64,000 nt of DNA, taken from positions 2,294,001 through 2,358,000 of the forward strand of contig NZ_CP089466.1 of assembly GCF_021233415.1 (NCBI RefSeq). Reading direction: 5' to 3'. The position numbers were made by a program, and so were the translations under genes. The notes beneath the pieces are model-generated. The model searched no databases, was not told the origin of the DNA, and saw nothing but the letters and a program-made list of their open reading frames with translations. The stretch is from Halobacterium litoreum (lineage in GTDB: Archaea > Halobacteriota > Halobacteria > Halobacteriales > Halobacteriaceae). Shown in pieces: positions 42,007 to 50,586 of the stretch (position 1 is the first letter of the stretch; every line of letters starts with the position of its first letter).

Positions 42007-42906
42007 TCACGACTCGGACTCCCCAGTCCGGCCGTCAACCGCGGTCACGAGGTCGAATCCGGGCTCCTGGTCGGCGAGGTAGCCGACCGCGAACGCCGTG
42101 TACGCGGTGCCGCCCTCCACGGTCACGTCGAAGGTGGTCACCACGTCCCCGGAGTTGTCCTCCGTGTCTGGGCGCACCTCCAGCGTGTACGACCCCGCGG
42201 GCACCGTCTCGTAGGACGACGACTCACCGAACGCCACGCCGTCGAACAGCGCCGACCCGCTGGACTCGACGGTCACGTCCACCGCGGGCGCGTCCGGCGA
42301 CGCGTGGAACAACCGCACCACGGACTCGTCGGCGCCCGGCGCCTCGGACTGGTCTTCGAGCAGGCCGACGGTGAACGCCGTGTCCCCGTCCATCTGCTCG
42401 GTGGTGGTGCCGTTCGCGGTCGTCGTCCCGTCCGCCGTGGTCGTCCCGCCGCCGGTCTGGAGTTCGCCGTACGCGACGGCGGACTGGAACCCCTCGGCGA
42501 CCGGGACGGTCTGGTCGAAGACGACGGTGCTCTCGTCGCCCGCGGCCGTGATGCGCACGTCGTGGTCGCCCGGCGACAGTGACGCGTACGGCGTCACGCC
42601 GCCGAACGGCGCCCCCTCGAACGCGAGCTGGTCGTCGACGTAGACGTCCACGTCCGGCGCGTTCGGGGACGCGTGGACCGCGCGCAGGTAGCCGCCGTCG
42701 CCCGCGGACGTCGTCGTCCCGTCGGTCGTCTCGGTGGTTCCATCGGCGGTCGTCGTGGTCTCCGTCGTTCCCGCCCCGTCGGTCGTCTCGGTGGTCGTGT
42801 CGGCGTCCCCGCCGCCGTTGCCCGCGCAACCGGCGAGCGCGACTGCGAGCGCTGTTCCGGAGAGTTGCACGACGCGCCGTCTGTTCGCACTGGGTGGCGT
42901 TCCCAT
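42007..42906 (-). CDS. Tat-exported DUF4397 lipoprotein
   Basis: A 299-residue secreted protein. N-terminal MGTPPSANRRRVVQLSGTALAVALAGC is a twin-arginine lipoprotein signal (lipid at Cys27). A Thr/Gly-rich linker is followed by two DUF4397 domains, each beginning LRAVHASPNAPDVDVYVDDQLAFEG or VRLFHASPDAPAVDVTVESSG. DUF4397 forms a beta-sandwich found in extracellular proteins of archaea and bacteria, with no known enzymatic role. Another Thr-rich linker (GGGTTTADGTTTANGTTTE) separates the domains. A TATA-like TATAGC lies on the minus strand near 42936. Confidence 0.9.
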   Translation of the reverse strand: MGTPPSANRRRVVQLSGTALAVALAGCAGNGGGDADTTTETTDGAGTTETTTTADGTTETTDGTTTSAGDGGYLRAVHASPNAPDVDVYVDDQLAFEGAPFGGVTPYASLSPGDHDVRITAAGDESTVVFDQTVPVAEGFQSAVAYGELQTGGGTTTADGTTTANGTTTEQMDGDTAFTVGLLEDQSEAPGADESVVRLFHASPDAPAVDVTVESSGSALFDGVAFGESSSYETVPAGSYTLEVRPDTEDNSGDVVTTFDVTVEGGTAYTAFAVGYLADQEPGFDLVTAVDGRTGESES

Positions 42907-43074
42907 GAGACCGGAGAAAGGACGACGCGTGCTTTGCTATACACGTCCTACGAACGCGTAAGCCCGCGTTGTCTCCGAGTACGGTCGACGTACGTGGCCC
43001 GAGAGCAACGCGAGCGTCGCGTGCCTCGTACGGCAAGCGAACACCTTTTGAGCGCGGCTACCGGAGAACCCGGT

Positions 43075-43374
43075 ATGACAGAGACCGTGGACCGGAAGGC
43101 CTCCCACCGGCGGAGCCTGAAGGTGACCACCATCGCCACGCTCGGCGGCGTCGCTGCGGCCTTCGCCTCGGAGGTCGCGGTGTCCAATCCGTCGAGCAGA
43201 ACCGGCCTGCTCGTGATGTTCGGCGTGGTGCTCGTCGAACTCGCCGCGATGCGGCTGTTCGGCGTCGACGTGACCGAGTTCGGGATGAAAGACCACTTCT
43301 ACGTCCTGTTCATGACGTTCGCGCTCTGGTTCGTGACGTGGGGCGTGCTCCTGAGCGAAGGCGTCAGCCTGTAA
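43075..43374 (+). CDS. EMC6-like small membrane protein
   Basis: A 99-residue protein, MTETVDRKASHRRSLKVTTIATLGGVAAAFASEVAVSNPSSRTGLLVMFGVVLVELAAMRLFGVDVTEFGMKDHFYVLFMTFALWFVTWGVLLSEGVSL. It has three hydrophobic helices and the archaeal EMC6-like pattern. In eukaryotes EMC6 is part of the membrane-protein insertase (EMC); archaeal homologues are proposed relatives. The gene ends two bases before the ABCE1 start, so the two are in one operon, a pairing that recurs in haloarchaea. Confidence 0.8.
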   Translation: MTETVDRKASHRRSLKVTTIATLGGVAAAFASEVAVSNPSSRTGLLVMFGVVLVELAAMRLFGVDVTEFGMKDHFYVLFMTFALWFVTWGVLLSEGVSL

Positions 43375-43376
43375 CG

Positions 43377-45191
43377 ATGGCGGAGGACAGCATCGCGGTC
43401 GTCGACCTCGACAGGTGTCAGCCCGACCGCTGCAACTACGAGTGCTCGAACTACTGCCCGCCGAACCGAACGGGCAAGGAGTGCATCACGCTCCGCGGCG
43501 AGGACGCCGAGGACGGCGACCCCGACCAAGTGCGCATCAGCGAGGAGATTTGCCTCGGGGAGACCTGCGGGATTTGCGTCGAGAAGTGCCCCTTCGACGC
43601 CATCGAAATCATCAACCTCCCCCAGGAGTTGGAGGACGAACCCACCCACCGCTACGGCGAGAACGCGTTCTCGCTGTACGGCCTGCCGGTGCCCGAGTCC
43701 GGGAAGGTGACGGGCCTGCTCGGGCCGAACGGCATCGGTAAGTCGACCGCGGTGAAGATTCTCGCGGGCGAAATCACGCCGAACCTCGGGCGCCACGACG
43801 ACGCGCCCGACTGGGAGGAGGTCATCGACGAGTACCGCGGGACGGAACTCCAGGACTACCTCGCGGCGGTCCGGGACGGCGACGTGAACGTCGCGCGCAA
43901 GCCCCAGTACGTCGACCAGATTCCCGACCAGTTCGACGGCACGACGCGGGAACTGCTCGAACGCACGGACGAGCGCGGCGTCCTCGACGACCTCGTGGAC
44001 CGCCTCTCGATTCGGCCGGTCATCGACCAGTCCATCGACTCGCTGTCCGGCGGCGAACTCCAGCGCGTCGCGCTCGCCGCCACCTTGGCGCGGGACGCGG
44101 ACTTCTACTTCGTGGACGAACTCACGCCGTACCTCGACATCGGCCAGCGCGTCACCGCGGCGCGCATCGTCCGCGAACTCGCCGAGGAGGAGGACAAGGC
44201 CGTGCTCGTCGTGGAACACGACCTCGCGGTCCTCGACCTGCTCGCGGACTCCATTCACGTCGCGTACGGTGAACCCTCGGTGTACGGCGTCGTCACGCCG
44301 CCGAAGAGCGTGCGCAACGGCATCAACGAGTACCTCCGCGGCTACCTCGACAACGAGAACATGCGCATCCGGCCGGAAGCCATCGAGTTCGAGGAGCACG
44401 CGCCCCGGCCGGCGAGCCGCGAGGAGACGCTCGTCTCCTACCCCGACATGGCCAAGTCCTACGGCGAGGGCGAGTTCTCGCTGTCCGTGGACGGCGGCGA
44501 CGTCCACCGCAACGAGGTGCTGGGCGTCGTCGGGCCGAACGGCATCGGGAAGTCGACGTTCGCGAAACTGCTCGCGGGCGACATCGAGGCCGACGGCGTC
44601 GACCTCGACTTGGGGATGGACATCGCGTACAAGCCCCAGTACGTCGAGGCCGACCAGCACATGCGCGTCGACGCGTTCCTCTCCTCGATTACGGACGACT
44701 TCGGGTCGAGTTACTGGAAGACCGAAATCGGCGACCCGCTCCAACTCGACCGCATCATGGAGCAGAACCTCACGGACCTCTCCGGCGGGGAGCGCCAGCG
44801 CGTCGCCATCGCCGCGACGCTCTCGAAGGACGCCGACCTCTACCTGCTCGACGAGCCCTCGGCCCACCTCGACGTGGAACAGCGCGTCCTCGCGACGCGC
44901 GCCATCCGGCGGTTCGCGGAGAACCGCGAGACCACCGTGATGGTCATCGACCACGACATCTACATGATAGACCTGCTCGCGGACCGCCTGATGGTGTTCG
45001 ACGGCGAACCCGCCGAACAGGGTCACGCGTCCACGCCACAGGAGATGCGCTCGGGCATGAACGAGTTCCTCGCGAACCTCGACGTTACCTTCCGCCGCGA
45101 CGAGAACCTCGGGCGCCCGCGCATCAACAAGCCCGACAGCCAACTCGACAAACAACAGAAACGCGACGGCGAGTACTACTACACGAACTGA
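43377..45191 (+). CDS. abce1: ABCE1 ribosome-recycling ATPase (RLI)
   Basis: A 604-residue twin-ABC iron-sulfur protein. The N-terminal 4Fe-4S domain has the cysteines in DRCQPDRCNYECSNYCP and ICLGETCGICVEKCPFDA. Two nucleotide-binding domains follow, each with Walker A GPNGIGKST, signatures LSGGELQRVALAA and LSGGERQRVAIAA, and the H-loops VVEHDLAVLD and VIDHDIYMID. It splits 70S ribosomes after termination with aRF1 and Pelota. The start is three bases after the EMC6-like stop, with which it is co-transcribed. Confidence 0.97.
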   Translation: MAEDSIAVVDLDRCQPDRCNYECSNYCPPNRTGKECITLRGEDAEDGDPDQVRISEEICLGETCGICVEKCPFDAIEIINLPQELEDEPTHRYGENAFSLYGLPVPESGKVTGLLGPNGIGKSTAVKILAGEITPNLGRHDDAPDWEEVIDEYRGTELQDYLAAVRDGDVNVARKPQYVDQIPDQFDGTTRELLERTDERGVLDDLVDRLSIRPVIDQSIDSLSGGELQRVALAATLARDADFYFVDELTPYLDIGQRVTAARIVRELAEEEDKAVLVVEHDLAVLDLLADSIHVAYGEPSVYGVVTPPKSVRNGINEYLRGYLDNENMRIRPEAIEFEEHAPRPASREETLVSYPDMAKSYGEGEFSLSVDGGDVHRNEVLGVVGPNGIGKSTFAKLLAGDIEADGVDLDLGMDIAYKPQYVEADQHMRVDAFLSSITDDFGSSYWKTEIGDPLQLDRIMEQNLTDLSGGERQRVAIAATLSKDADLYLLDEPSAHLDVEQRVLATRAIRRFAENRETTVMVIDHDIYMIDLLADRLMVFDGEPAEQGHASTPQEMRSGMNEFLANLDVTFRRDENLGRPRINKPDSQLDKQQKRDGEYYYTN

Positions 45192-45299
45192 ACCGTCGGC
45201 TCGCGGTCCTGTTTTCGCGCGCTCGCCGCGCGCATTCCGGGTCGACGGGCGAGAGCCGGTCAGGCCCACCGGCTCGTCGCCGTGTAGCGATTTCGAACC

Positions 45300-45326
45300 G
45301 TTAAGTCGGGTTAATCGGGGTTAATT
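45300..45326 (+). promoter_or_regulatory. Three GTTAA repeats spaced exactly 10 bp
   Basis: GTTAA occurs at 45300, 45310 and 45320 (units GTTAAGTCGG, GTTAATCGGG, GTTAATTTGC), so the repeat period is 10 bp, one DNA turn. The repeats are about 30 bases upstream of a TATA box (GTATAAGG at 45356-45363), which itself lies about 30 bases before the ATG at 45390. This looks like an activator site read from one DNA face, or a curved AT element. Confidence 0.5.
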
Positions 45327-45389
45327 TGCAGTAAGTCGCGCGCACGGTCCTGCGGGTATAAGGGGTGGAGACGCCAACGACCGGACAGC

Positions 45390-46361
45390 ATGAGACGGAC
45401 TGCTCTGTTCGTGGCGGTGCTGGTCGTCGCCGCCGGCGTTCCGCTGTCGGTCGGCGCGGTCGGCAGCCACGCCGCGGCCGGTGACGCCGCGTCGGGCGGC
45501 GTGGCGTCGGTCGCCGCACAGGACAACGAGACGGCGAACGAGACGAACGGGACGGCGCCCGGCGCCCAACTCGCCGCGGTGGTGAGCGTGCAGGGCGCCG
45601 AGGTCGAGGGCGACCTGGCGTCCCGGTCGTTCGGCCTGCAGATGGCGGCGGCGAAGTCGAACGCCTCGAAGGCGGCGGTGCTCGCGAACCAGAGCGGCGA
45701 CCTCGAAGAGCGCCTCTCCGAGCTCCGCGACCGGAAGCAGGCGCTGATCGAGGCCAAGCAGAACGGCTCCATCTCGCAGGCTCGGTTCCGCGCCGAGATG
45801 GCGAGCGTGGCGGCCGAACTGTCGACCGCGAACAATCTGTTGAACCGGACGACCGAGGAGTCCACCGAACTCCCGGCGGAAGCGCTGGCGGCCCAGGGCG
45901 TGAGCGCCGAGTCGCTACAGCGACTCCGGGCGGCCGCGGGGAACCTCTCCGGCCCGGAGATATCCGAGATAGCGCGCGAGATGGGCGGGCCGCCGTTCGA
46001 GGGCGACGGTGAGGGACCGCCGTTCGGTGAGAACGATGCGAACGAGACCGACGACGAGGGAGACAGCGACGTCGACCTGCCGGACGGCGTCTCGGTCGGC
46101 GACCTGCCGGAGAACGTCTCCGTGGCGGACCTGCAGGACGTCTCGATGGACGACCTCCCCGAGAACGCGACCGTGAGCGACGTGGTGGACGAGGTGGAGA
46201 ACGAGACTGAGACCGACACCGAGAACGACGCGTCGCTCGGTTCGGCGCCCGTGACGACTGGCGGCCCGCCGACGAACGAGACGCCCGGTAACTCCACGAC
46301 CGGGCCGCCGGTGTCCGTCGCGTGGGCGCTGACCGCCGTCCCGCTCCTCGGCATCGAGTGA
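45390..46361 (+). CDS. Secreted Asn/Thr-rich haloarchaeal protein (DUF7096-like)
   Basis: A 323-residue exported protein. It has an N-terminal Sec signal (MRRTALFVAVLVVAAGVPLSVGAV), the coiled-coil core AKSNASKAAVLANQSGDLEERLSELRDRKQALIEAKQNGSISQARFRAEMASVAAELSTANNLLNRTTEEST, and a low-complexity acidic Asp/Glu/Asn/Thr region. N-glycosylation sequons (NET, NGT, NRT, NST, NVS) are frequent. It closely resembles the DUF7096 group, whose function is unknown. The last 15 residues PVSVAWALTAVPLLGIE may be a short hydrophobic anchor. It follows an unusual promoter with 10-bp repeats. Confidence 0.75.
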   Translation: MRRTALFVAVLVVAAGVPLSVGAVGSHAAAGDAASGGVASVAAQDNETANETNGTAPGAQLAAVVSVQGAEVEGDLASRSFGLQMAAAKSNASKAAVLANQSGDLEERLSELRDRKQALIEAKQNGSISQARFRAEMASVAAELSTANNLLNRTTEESTELPAEALAAQGVSAESLQRLRAAAGNLSGPEISEIAREMGGPPFEGDGEGPPFGENDANETDDEGDSDVDLPDGVSVGDLPENVSVADLQDVSMDDLPENATVSDVVDEVENETETDTENDASLGSAPVTTGGPPTNETPGNSTTGPPVSVAWALTAVPLLGIE

Positions 46362-46408
46362 CACACCACCGGTAACGTTTTTCCGGTCGCCGCTGTCGGT
46401 TCGGTCAC

Positions 46409-46429
46409 ATGACGGTCCTCGACTTCTAG
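46409..46429 (+). CDS. Putative leaderless six-codon leader ORF before hflX
   Basis: ATG ACG GTC CTC GAC TTC TAG encodes MTVLDF. The TATA-like AACGTTTTT (46374-46382) predicts a transcription start near 46405-46409, so the ATG would be at the 5' end of the mRNA. The stop codon's G begins a 6-bp hairpin, GCCGGG / CCCGGC (46429-46434 with 46441-46446). HflX starts about 97 bases further on. It may be a regulatory mini-ORF; short ORFs do occur by chance. Confidence 0.35.
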   Translation: MTVLDF

Positions 46430-46446
46430 CCGGGCGTCCGCCCGGC
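46429..46446 (+). promoter_or_regulatory. Hairpin in the hflX leader
   Basis: GCCGGG-CGTCCG-CCCGGC forms a 6-bp stem with a 6-base loop. It begins at the last base of the mini-ORF stop. A 10-bp palindrome GAGCCGGCTC follows within 25 bases, so the 118-base leader is likely structured. Confidence 0.35.
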
Positions 46447-46526
46447 GGGTCGGCGCGAGCCGGCTCCTCCTCGCCGCGTGGGCGTCACGACGTGCATCGA
46501 CGTTCGACTCCCTCACCCACGCACGC

Positions 46527-47813
46527 ATGTCACGACGCGGCAACACAGCACTCGTAGCGAAACGCAGCACAGACCGACCAGTAGACACGACCGAGATTCG
46601 CGCGCTCTGCGAGTCGGCCGGCCTCGACGTGGTCGGCGAGCGCACGCAGGTCCGGCCCCGCGACCCGACCTACGACTTCGGCGAGGGCGCGGTCGCCGAG
46701 ATGACCGAGCGCGTCGAACGGGAGGACGTGGACGTGCTCGTCGTCGACGACGAACTCGACCCCGGTCGCGCGTTCCACCTCGAAGAAGCCGTGAGTGCCG
46801 ACGTAATCGACCGGACGCGCCTCGTCCTCGACATCTTCGCGGAGCGCGCCGAGACGAAGCGCGCCCGCCTCGAAGTCCGCCTCGCCGAACTCAAGTACGA
46901 ACTCCCGCGCGCCGAGGCGAAAGCCCGGCGGGGCGAGAGTTCGGGCCGCCGCGGGTTCAAGAGCGGCGGCGAGGAGCCACAGGCCGCCCAGATGCGCGCC
47001 GACTACAAGCAACGCATCAAGCACCTGCGGGACGAACTCGACCAGTTGGACGACGCCGACGGCGACCTGCGGGACGCGCGCCGCGAGTCCGGCTTCGATT
47101 TGGTGGCGCTCGCGGGCTACACGAACGCCGGGAAGTCGACGCTCCTGCGCCGCCTCGCGGACGACCTCTCGGTCGAGGAGAACGCCGTCCAGCACGACGA
47201 CTTGGACGACACGGCGGCGTCCCGCGACCGCCTGTTCGAGACGCTGGACACGACGACGCGCCGGGCGACCGTCGACGACCACCGCGTGCTCCTCACGGAC
47301 ACGGTGGGGTTCGTCGACGACCTGCCGCACTGGCTCGTCTCCTCGTTCCGGACGACGCTCGCCGCCGCCCGCGAAGCCGACGCCGTTCTGCTCGTAATCG
47401 ACGCGACCGACGACCCGGAGGCGATTCGCGCGAAGGTCGAGACGAGTCTGGCGGAATTGGACGACCGCGACGGCACGCTCGTCCCCGTCCTGAACAAGCG
47501 CGACGAGGCGGGCGCGCTCGACTCGAAACGGGGGGTCGTCGCTGACCTCGCGGGCGACCCCGTCGTCACGAGCGCCACCGAGGGCGCTGGCGTCGACGCG
47601 CTCCGGGACCGCCTCGGCGACGCGCTCCCCGAGCGCGAGCGCGTCGAACTCACGGTCCCGAACTCGGACGCCGGCAACGCCTTCGTCTCGTGGTGTCACG
47701 ACCACGGCACCGTCCGCGAAATCGAGTACGGCGACGCCATCTCGTTCGCGTTCGAGGGGCGACCCGAGGTCGTCGCGAAAGCCGAGGGGCGCACCGCAGA
47801 CTTCGGCGAGTAG
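46527..47813 (+). CDS. hflX: HflX-type GTPase
   Basis: A 428-residue GTPase that binds the ribosome's large subunit. N-terminal helical domain (DTTEIRALCESAGLDVVGERTQVRPRDPTYDFGEGAV), a long coiled coil (ERAETKRARLEVRLAELKYELPRAE...), and the G domain with P-loop GYTNAGKST (197-205), TRRATVDDHRVLLTDTVGFVDDLPHWLVSSFRTTL (G3) and LNKRDEAG (G4-like). The C-terminal tail contains ISFAFEGRPEVVAKAEG. Family members split stalled ribosomes in bacteria; the archaeal role is less clear. The start at 46527 gives the family N terminus. Confidence 0.94.
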   Translation: MSRRGNTALVAKRSTDRPVDTTEIRALCESAGLDVVGERTQVRPRDPTYDFGEGAVAEMTERVEREDVDVLVVDDELDPGRAFHLEEAVSADVIDRTRLVLDIFAERAETKRARLEVRLAELKYELPRAEAKARRGESSGRRGFKSGGEEPQAAQMRADYKQRIKHLRDELDQLDDADGDLRDARRESGFDLVALAGYTNAGKSTLLRRLADDLSVEENAVQHDDLDDTAASRDRLFETLDTTTRRATVDDHRVLLTDTVGFVDDLPHWLVSSFRTTLAAAREADAVLLVIDATDDPEAIRAKVETSLAELDDRDGTLVPVLNKRDEAGALDSKRGVVADLAGDPVVTSATEGAGVDALRDRLGDALPERERVELTVPNSDAGNAFVSWCHDHGTVREIEYGDAISFAFEGRPEVVAKAEGRTADFGE

Positions 47814-47854
47814 CCCCACAAAACACTTCATTCGCCCCGTTTCGTGTTTCACTA

Positions 47855-48496
47855 ATGGAGAGACGGGAGGTGCTCGGTGGCGTGGCCAGCGCTTGCGCCG
47901 TACTGGTGGCCGGCTGCCTCGGAGACGGTCGAGACGGAGTCAGTACCACCGAAGCGAGAACCGCCACGAGCGAGACAACCACGGAGGGCACGACGACCAC
48001 GACGGAACGAGTGACGTACGAGTCGCCGACCGCCGAGGACTTCGCGTTCGACGCGCGCGTTCTGGACGAGTCTCCGGAAGGCAGTCCGCCTCGGGTGGGC
48101 GTCGAACTCGCGAACGTCGCCGACCACGGAGTCAGCGTCTCCGGCGGCGCAACGTTCCCGTTCACGCAGTACAGTTCGACCGACGGGGCGCTCGCGCTCG
48201 TCCCCGACGACCGGGAGCACGTGTTTCCGGTGGACGGCGACAGCCTGATTCCCGGGTCACGCGACGGCTGTTGGGAACTCGGCGCGAACGTGGCGGTGGA
48301 GTCCATCGGTTTCCAACAGTCGCTGGCACCCGGAGAGCGCGTATCGACGAAGTTCAGCGTCCTCGCGTCCTCGTCCGCCCCGTGCCCCGGACCCGGCTCG
48401 TACCGATTCGAGAAGGACGTCAGCGACGTCACGCTCTCGTTCACCGTCGAACGCGCCGAAGACGGCAGTATCACCGACGCGTCCGGGAGCGTGTAG
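47855..48496 (+). CDS. Secreted lipoprotein of unknown function
   Basis: A 213-residue protein with a lipoprotein signal (MERREVLGGVASACAVLVAGC, Cys21), a short Thr/Glu-rich linker (TTEARTATSETTTEGTTTTTERVTYES), and an all-beta domain (DFAFDARVLDESPEGSPPRVGVELANVADHGVSVSGGATFPFTQYSSTDGAL). The domain resembles haloarchaeal extracellular Ig-like sandwich proteins, with two conserved cysteines (in DGCW and SAPCPGPG) probably forming a disulfide. No family is recognised. It ends before a hairpin-rich gap and the convergent amzA gene. Confidence 0.75.
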   Translation: MERREVLGGVASACAVLVAGCLGDGRDGVSTTEARTATSETTTEGTTTTTERVTYESPTAEDFAFDARVLDESPEGSPPRVGVELANVADHGVSVSGGATFPFTQYSSTDGALALVPDDREHVFPVDGDSLIPGSRDGCWELGANVAVESIGFQQSLAPGERVSTKFSVLASSSAPCPGPGSYRFEKDVSDVTLSFTVERAEDGSITDASGSV

Positions 48497-48562
48497 GCAG
48501 CGAGTTTGAGGTCGTAGGTGGTCGCTCGTTCGACTCCCGTCGACGAGCATCCGCGAGCGCCA

Positions 48563-48721
48563 CGAGGCGGCGAAGCCGCCTCGGAACGCGCGAGCGGTTC
48601 ACTCCGCGAACGCAGTGAGCGGAGGCCGACGGAACCCCCGAATGGGGGTGACCGAGGCTTTTTCCCCAAGTTTTTGCGCTGCACGAGGCGCGGCGTCGCC
48701 GCGCCTCGTGCAGCGCAAAAA
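48563..48721. terminator. Hairpin cluster with a 51-nt palindrome between convergent genes
   Basis: No gene in this 232-base gap. Hairpins in order: CGAGGCGGC-GAA-GCCGCCTCG (48563-48583), CTCCGC / GCGGAG (48602-48624), ACCCCC-GAAT-GGGGGT (about 48634-48650), and a 51-base near-perfect palindrome at 48671-48721. In the palindrome, arms starting TTTTTGCGCTGCACGAGG and ending CCTCGTGCAGCGCAAAAA surround a single centre base at 48696. T-runs and A-runs at its ends make it look like a bidirectional terminator. It ends eight bases before the amzA stop. Confidence 0.7.
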
Positions 48722-48728
48722 GTGGGTT

Positions 48729-49250
48729 CTAGAAAACCGTCCGTTCGCAGCTGCCACAGAGGAACTGTTCTTTGCGGTCGACTTCGCGGACCGTGGGGGA
48801 GAAGTTCATCGCACAGCGGTTGTTGTCGCAGTGTTCGAGGCCGAGGGTGTGGCCGAGTTCGTGGACGACTTCCTTCCGGACGCGGTCGTCGAAGACGTCG
48901 CTGGCGGGGCGTTCGGAGAAGCCGCCGTCGGAGGAGGTCTGGAGTCGGTAGGTGGAGACGACGCAGCCGCGGCCGTCGAGGTAGGCGAGGCCGAAGACGT
49001 AGTTGCGGCGGCGGTAGTAGAGGTCTTCGGGGGTGATGGCGAGGGTCTTGTCGCCGGAGCCGACGCGCGTCGCGACGTCGATGAACTCGGCGGCGCGGTA
49101 CTGGCTGCGCGCGTCGTCGTACGCCTCCGTCGGTACGTCCTGTTCGGCCTCGACGACGACTTCGCAGTCGTAGACGGACCGGAGGCTGGACGAGGCCTCG
49201 CGTTTGACGTGCGCGGGCACGTCGCCGACGGGGACGATATCTACCCGCAT
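48729..49250 (-). CDS. amzA: Archaemetzincin
   Basis: A 173-residue zinc protease with HELGHTLGLEH (His130, Glu131, His134, His140) followed by the archaemetzincin cysteine cluster CDNNRCAMNFSPTVREVDRKEQFLCGSC (Cys141, Cys146, Cys165, Cys168). The second zinc site and the Met148 turn are typical of AmzA, which differs from other metzincins by this cysteine site. Its physiological substrate is unknown. The start at 49250 is divergent from the next gene. It converges with the secreted lipoprotein gene over the 51-nt palindrome. Confidence 0.95.
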   Translation of the reverse strand: MRVDIVPVGDVPAHVKREASSSLRSVYDCEVVVEAEQDVPTEAYDDARSQYRAAEFIDVATRVGSGDKTLAITPEDLYYRRRNYVFGLAYLDGRGCVVSTYRLQTSSDGGFSERPASDVFDDRVRKEVVHELGHTLGLEHCDNNRCAMNFSPTVREVDRKEQFLCGSCERTVF

Positions 49251-49289
49251 GGGATGACGTTAAACGCCGCGAAGCATAAACATCCCGGC

Positions 49290-49679
49290 GTGGTGAAACC
49301 GCCCAACGTCGCGGACGTGTTGGCCGAGTACGACGAGCTCGTGGAGGTGGGCGTGGGTCGGCGCACGGGGGTAGCCCGCGACCTCACGGAGCGCGGGTGT
49401 TCGGTGACGGCGACCGACGTGTACGAGCGCGAGGTGCCCGAGGGCGTGGGGTTCGTCGTGGACGACGTGACCGACCCCGACGCCGCGGTGTACGAGGGCG
49501 CGGACGCGGTGTACGCGCTGAACTGTCCGCCGGAACTCCACCGGCCGCTCCGCGACGTGGCCGAGCGCGCGGGCGCGGACTGCCTGTTCACGACGCTGGG
49601 CGGCGACCAGCCCGCGGTTCCGGTGGCGCGCGTGACCGTCGCGACGGGGACGGTGTTCGTCGCGGAGACGCGTAACTGA
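49290..49679 (+). CDS. UPF0146 family protein
   Basis: A 129-residue protein of the archaeal UPF0146 family, with the pattern [123 protein letters not shown]. The beta-alpha fold looks like a methyltransferase-type Rossmann fold missing its active site. Start choice: GTG at 49290 with a TATA-like GTTAAAC about 27 bases upstream; an in-frame ATG at 49254 would leave only three bases to amzA. It is divergent from amzA. Confidence 0.83.
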   Translation: MVKPPNVADVLAEYDELVEVGVGRRTGVARDLTERGCSVTATDVYEREVPEGVGFVVDDVTDPDAAVYEGADAVYALNCPPELHRPLRDVAERAGADCLFTTLGGDQPAVPVARVTVATGTVFVAETRN

Positions 49680-49707
49680 CTTCTCTCCGGCGCGCCTGCG
49701 TCGGGGC

Positions 49708-50586
49708 ATGGACGTAGACGCCGTCGTCCTCGACATCGACGGCGTGCTGGTGGACGTGGCCGACTCCTACCGTCGCGCCATCGTGGAGTCCATCGAGCAC
49801 GTGTACGGGGAGACCATCGAGAAGGCCGCCGTCCAGCAGTTCAAGGACGCCGGGGGGTTCAACAACGACTGGACGCTGACCGACGCGGCGGCGCTCTGGA
49901 TACTGGCTCGCCGCGAGGACGGCGGCGTCGGGAGCGTCGCGGAGTTCACGAACGCCGTCGCGGCCCACGGCGGCGGGCTGGCGGGCGCCGAAGCGGTCGT
50001 GGAGTCGAGTCTCGACTCCGAGGCGGTGCGCCGGGTGCGCGAGGAGTGGGACCCCGAGCGCCTGCGGGACGTGTTCCAGCAGCTCTACCTCGGCACCGAC
50101 CTCTACGAACAACTGGAGGGCGAGACGCCGGAGCTGGACGTAGAGGGGTTCATCCACGACGAGGACGTGTTGATTTCGCCGGCGACCGTCGAGGCGCTCA
50201 CGGCGGACTGGCCGGTCTGCGTGCTGACCGGGCGCCCGAGCGACGAGGCGGACATCGCGTTAGACCGCGTCGGCCTCGACGTCCCCGACGAGCGCCGGTT
50301 TACGATGGACGACTGGGAGGAGGGGAAGCCGAACCCGCGCGCGCTGGTGGCGCTCGCCGAGCGCACGCACGCCGACTCGGTGGTGTTCGTCGGGGACACG
50401 CTGGACGACATCGAAACGGCGCTGAACGCGCGGGAGGCCGACCCTCAACGCGAGTACCACGCTGTCGGCGTGCTCACGGGCGGTCTCACGGGCGCAGCGG
50501 GCCGGCGGAAGTACCGCGAGGCGGGCGCCGACCACGTTCTCGACATCGTAAACGACCTGCCCGACCTGCTCGCGGGGGAACGGTGA
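49708..50586 (+). CDS. HAD-superfamily hydrolase
   Basis: A 292-residue HAD phosphatase. Motif [18 protein letters not shown] (Asp10, Asp12 by alignment), motif II in [16 protein letters not shown], motif III Lys in [15 protein letters not shown], and motif [17 protein letters not shown] all fit. The pattern resembles the TIGR01548 haloarchaeal subgroup. The cap is helical (residues about 15-110). Substrate unknown, typically a small phosphorylated metabolite. The next gene starts inside its stop codon (GTGA overlap). Confidence 0.88.
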   Translation: MDVDAVVLDIDGVLVDVADSYRRAIVESIEHVYGETIEKAAVQQFKDAGGFNNDWTLTDAAALWILARREDGGVGSVAEFTNAVAAHGGGLAGAEAVVESSLDSEAVRRVREEWDPERLRDVFQQLYLGTDLYEQLEGETPELDVEGFIHDEDVLISPATVEALTADWPVCVLTGRPSDEADIALDRVGLDVPDERRFTMDDWEEGKPNPRALVALAERTHADSVVFVGDTLDDIETALNAREADPQREYHAVGVLTGGLTGAAGRRKYREAGADHVLDIVNDLPDLLAGER

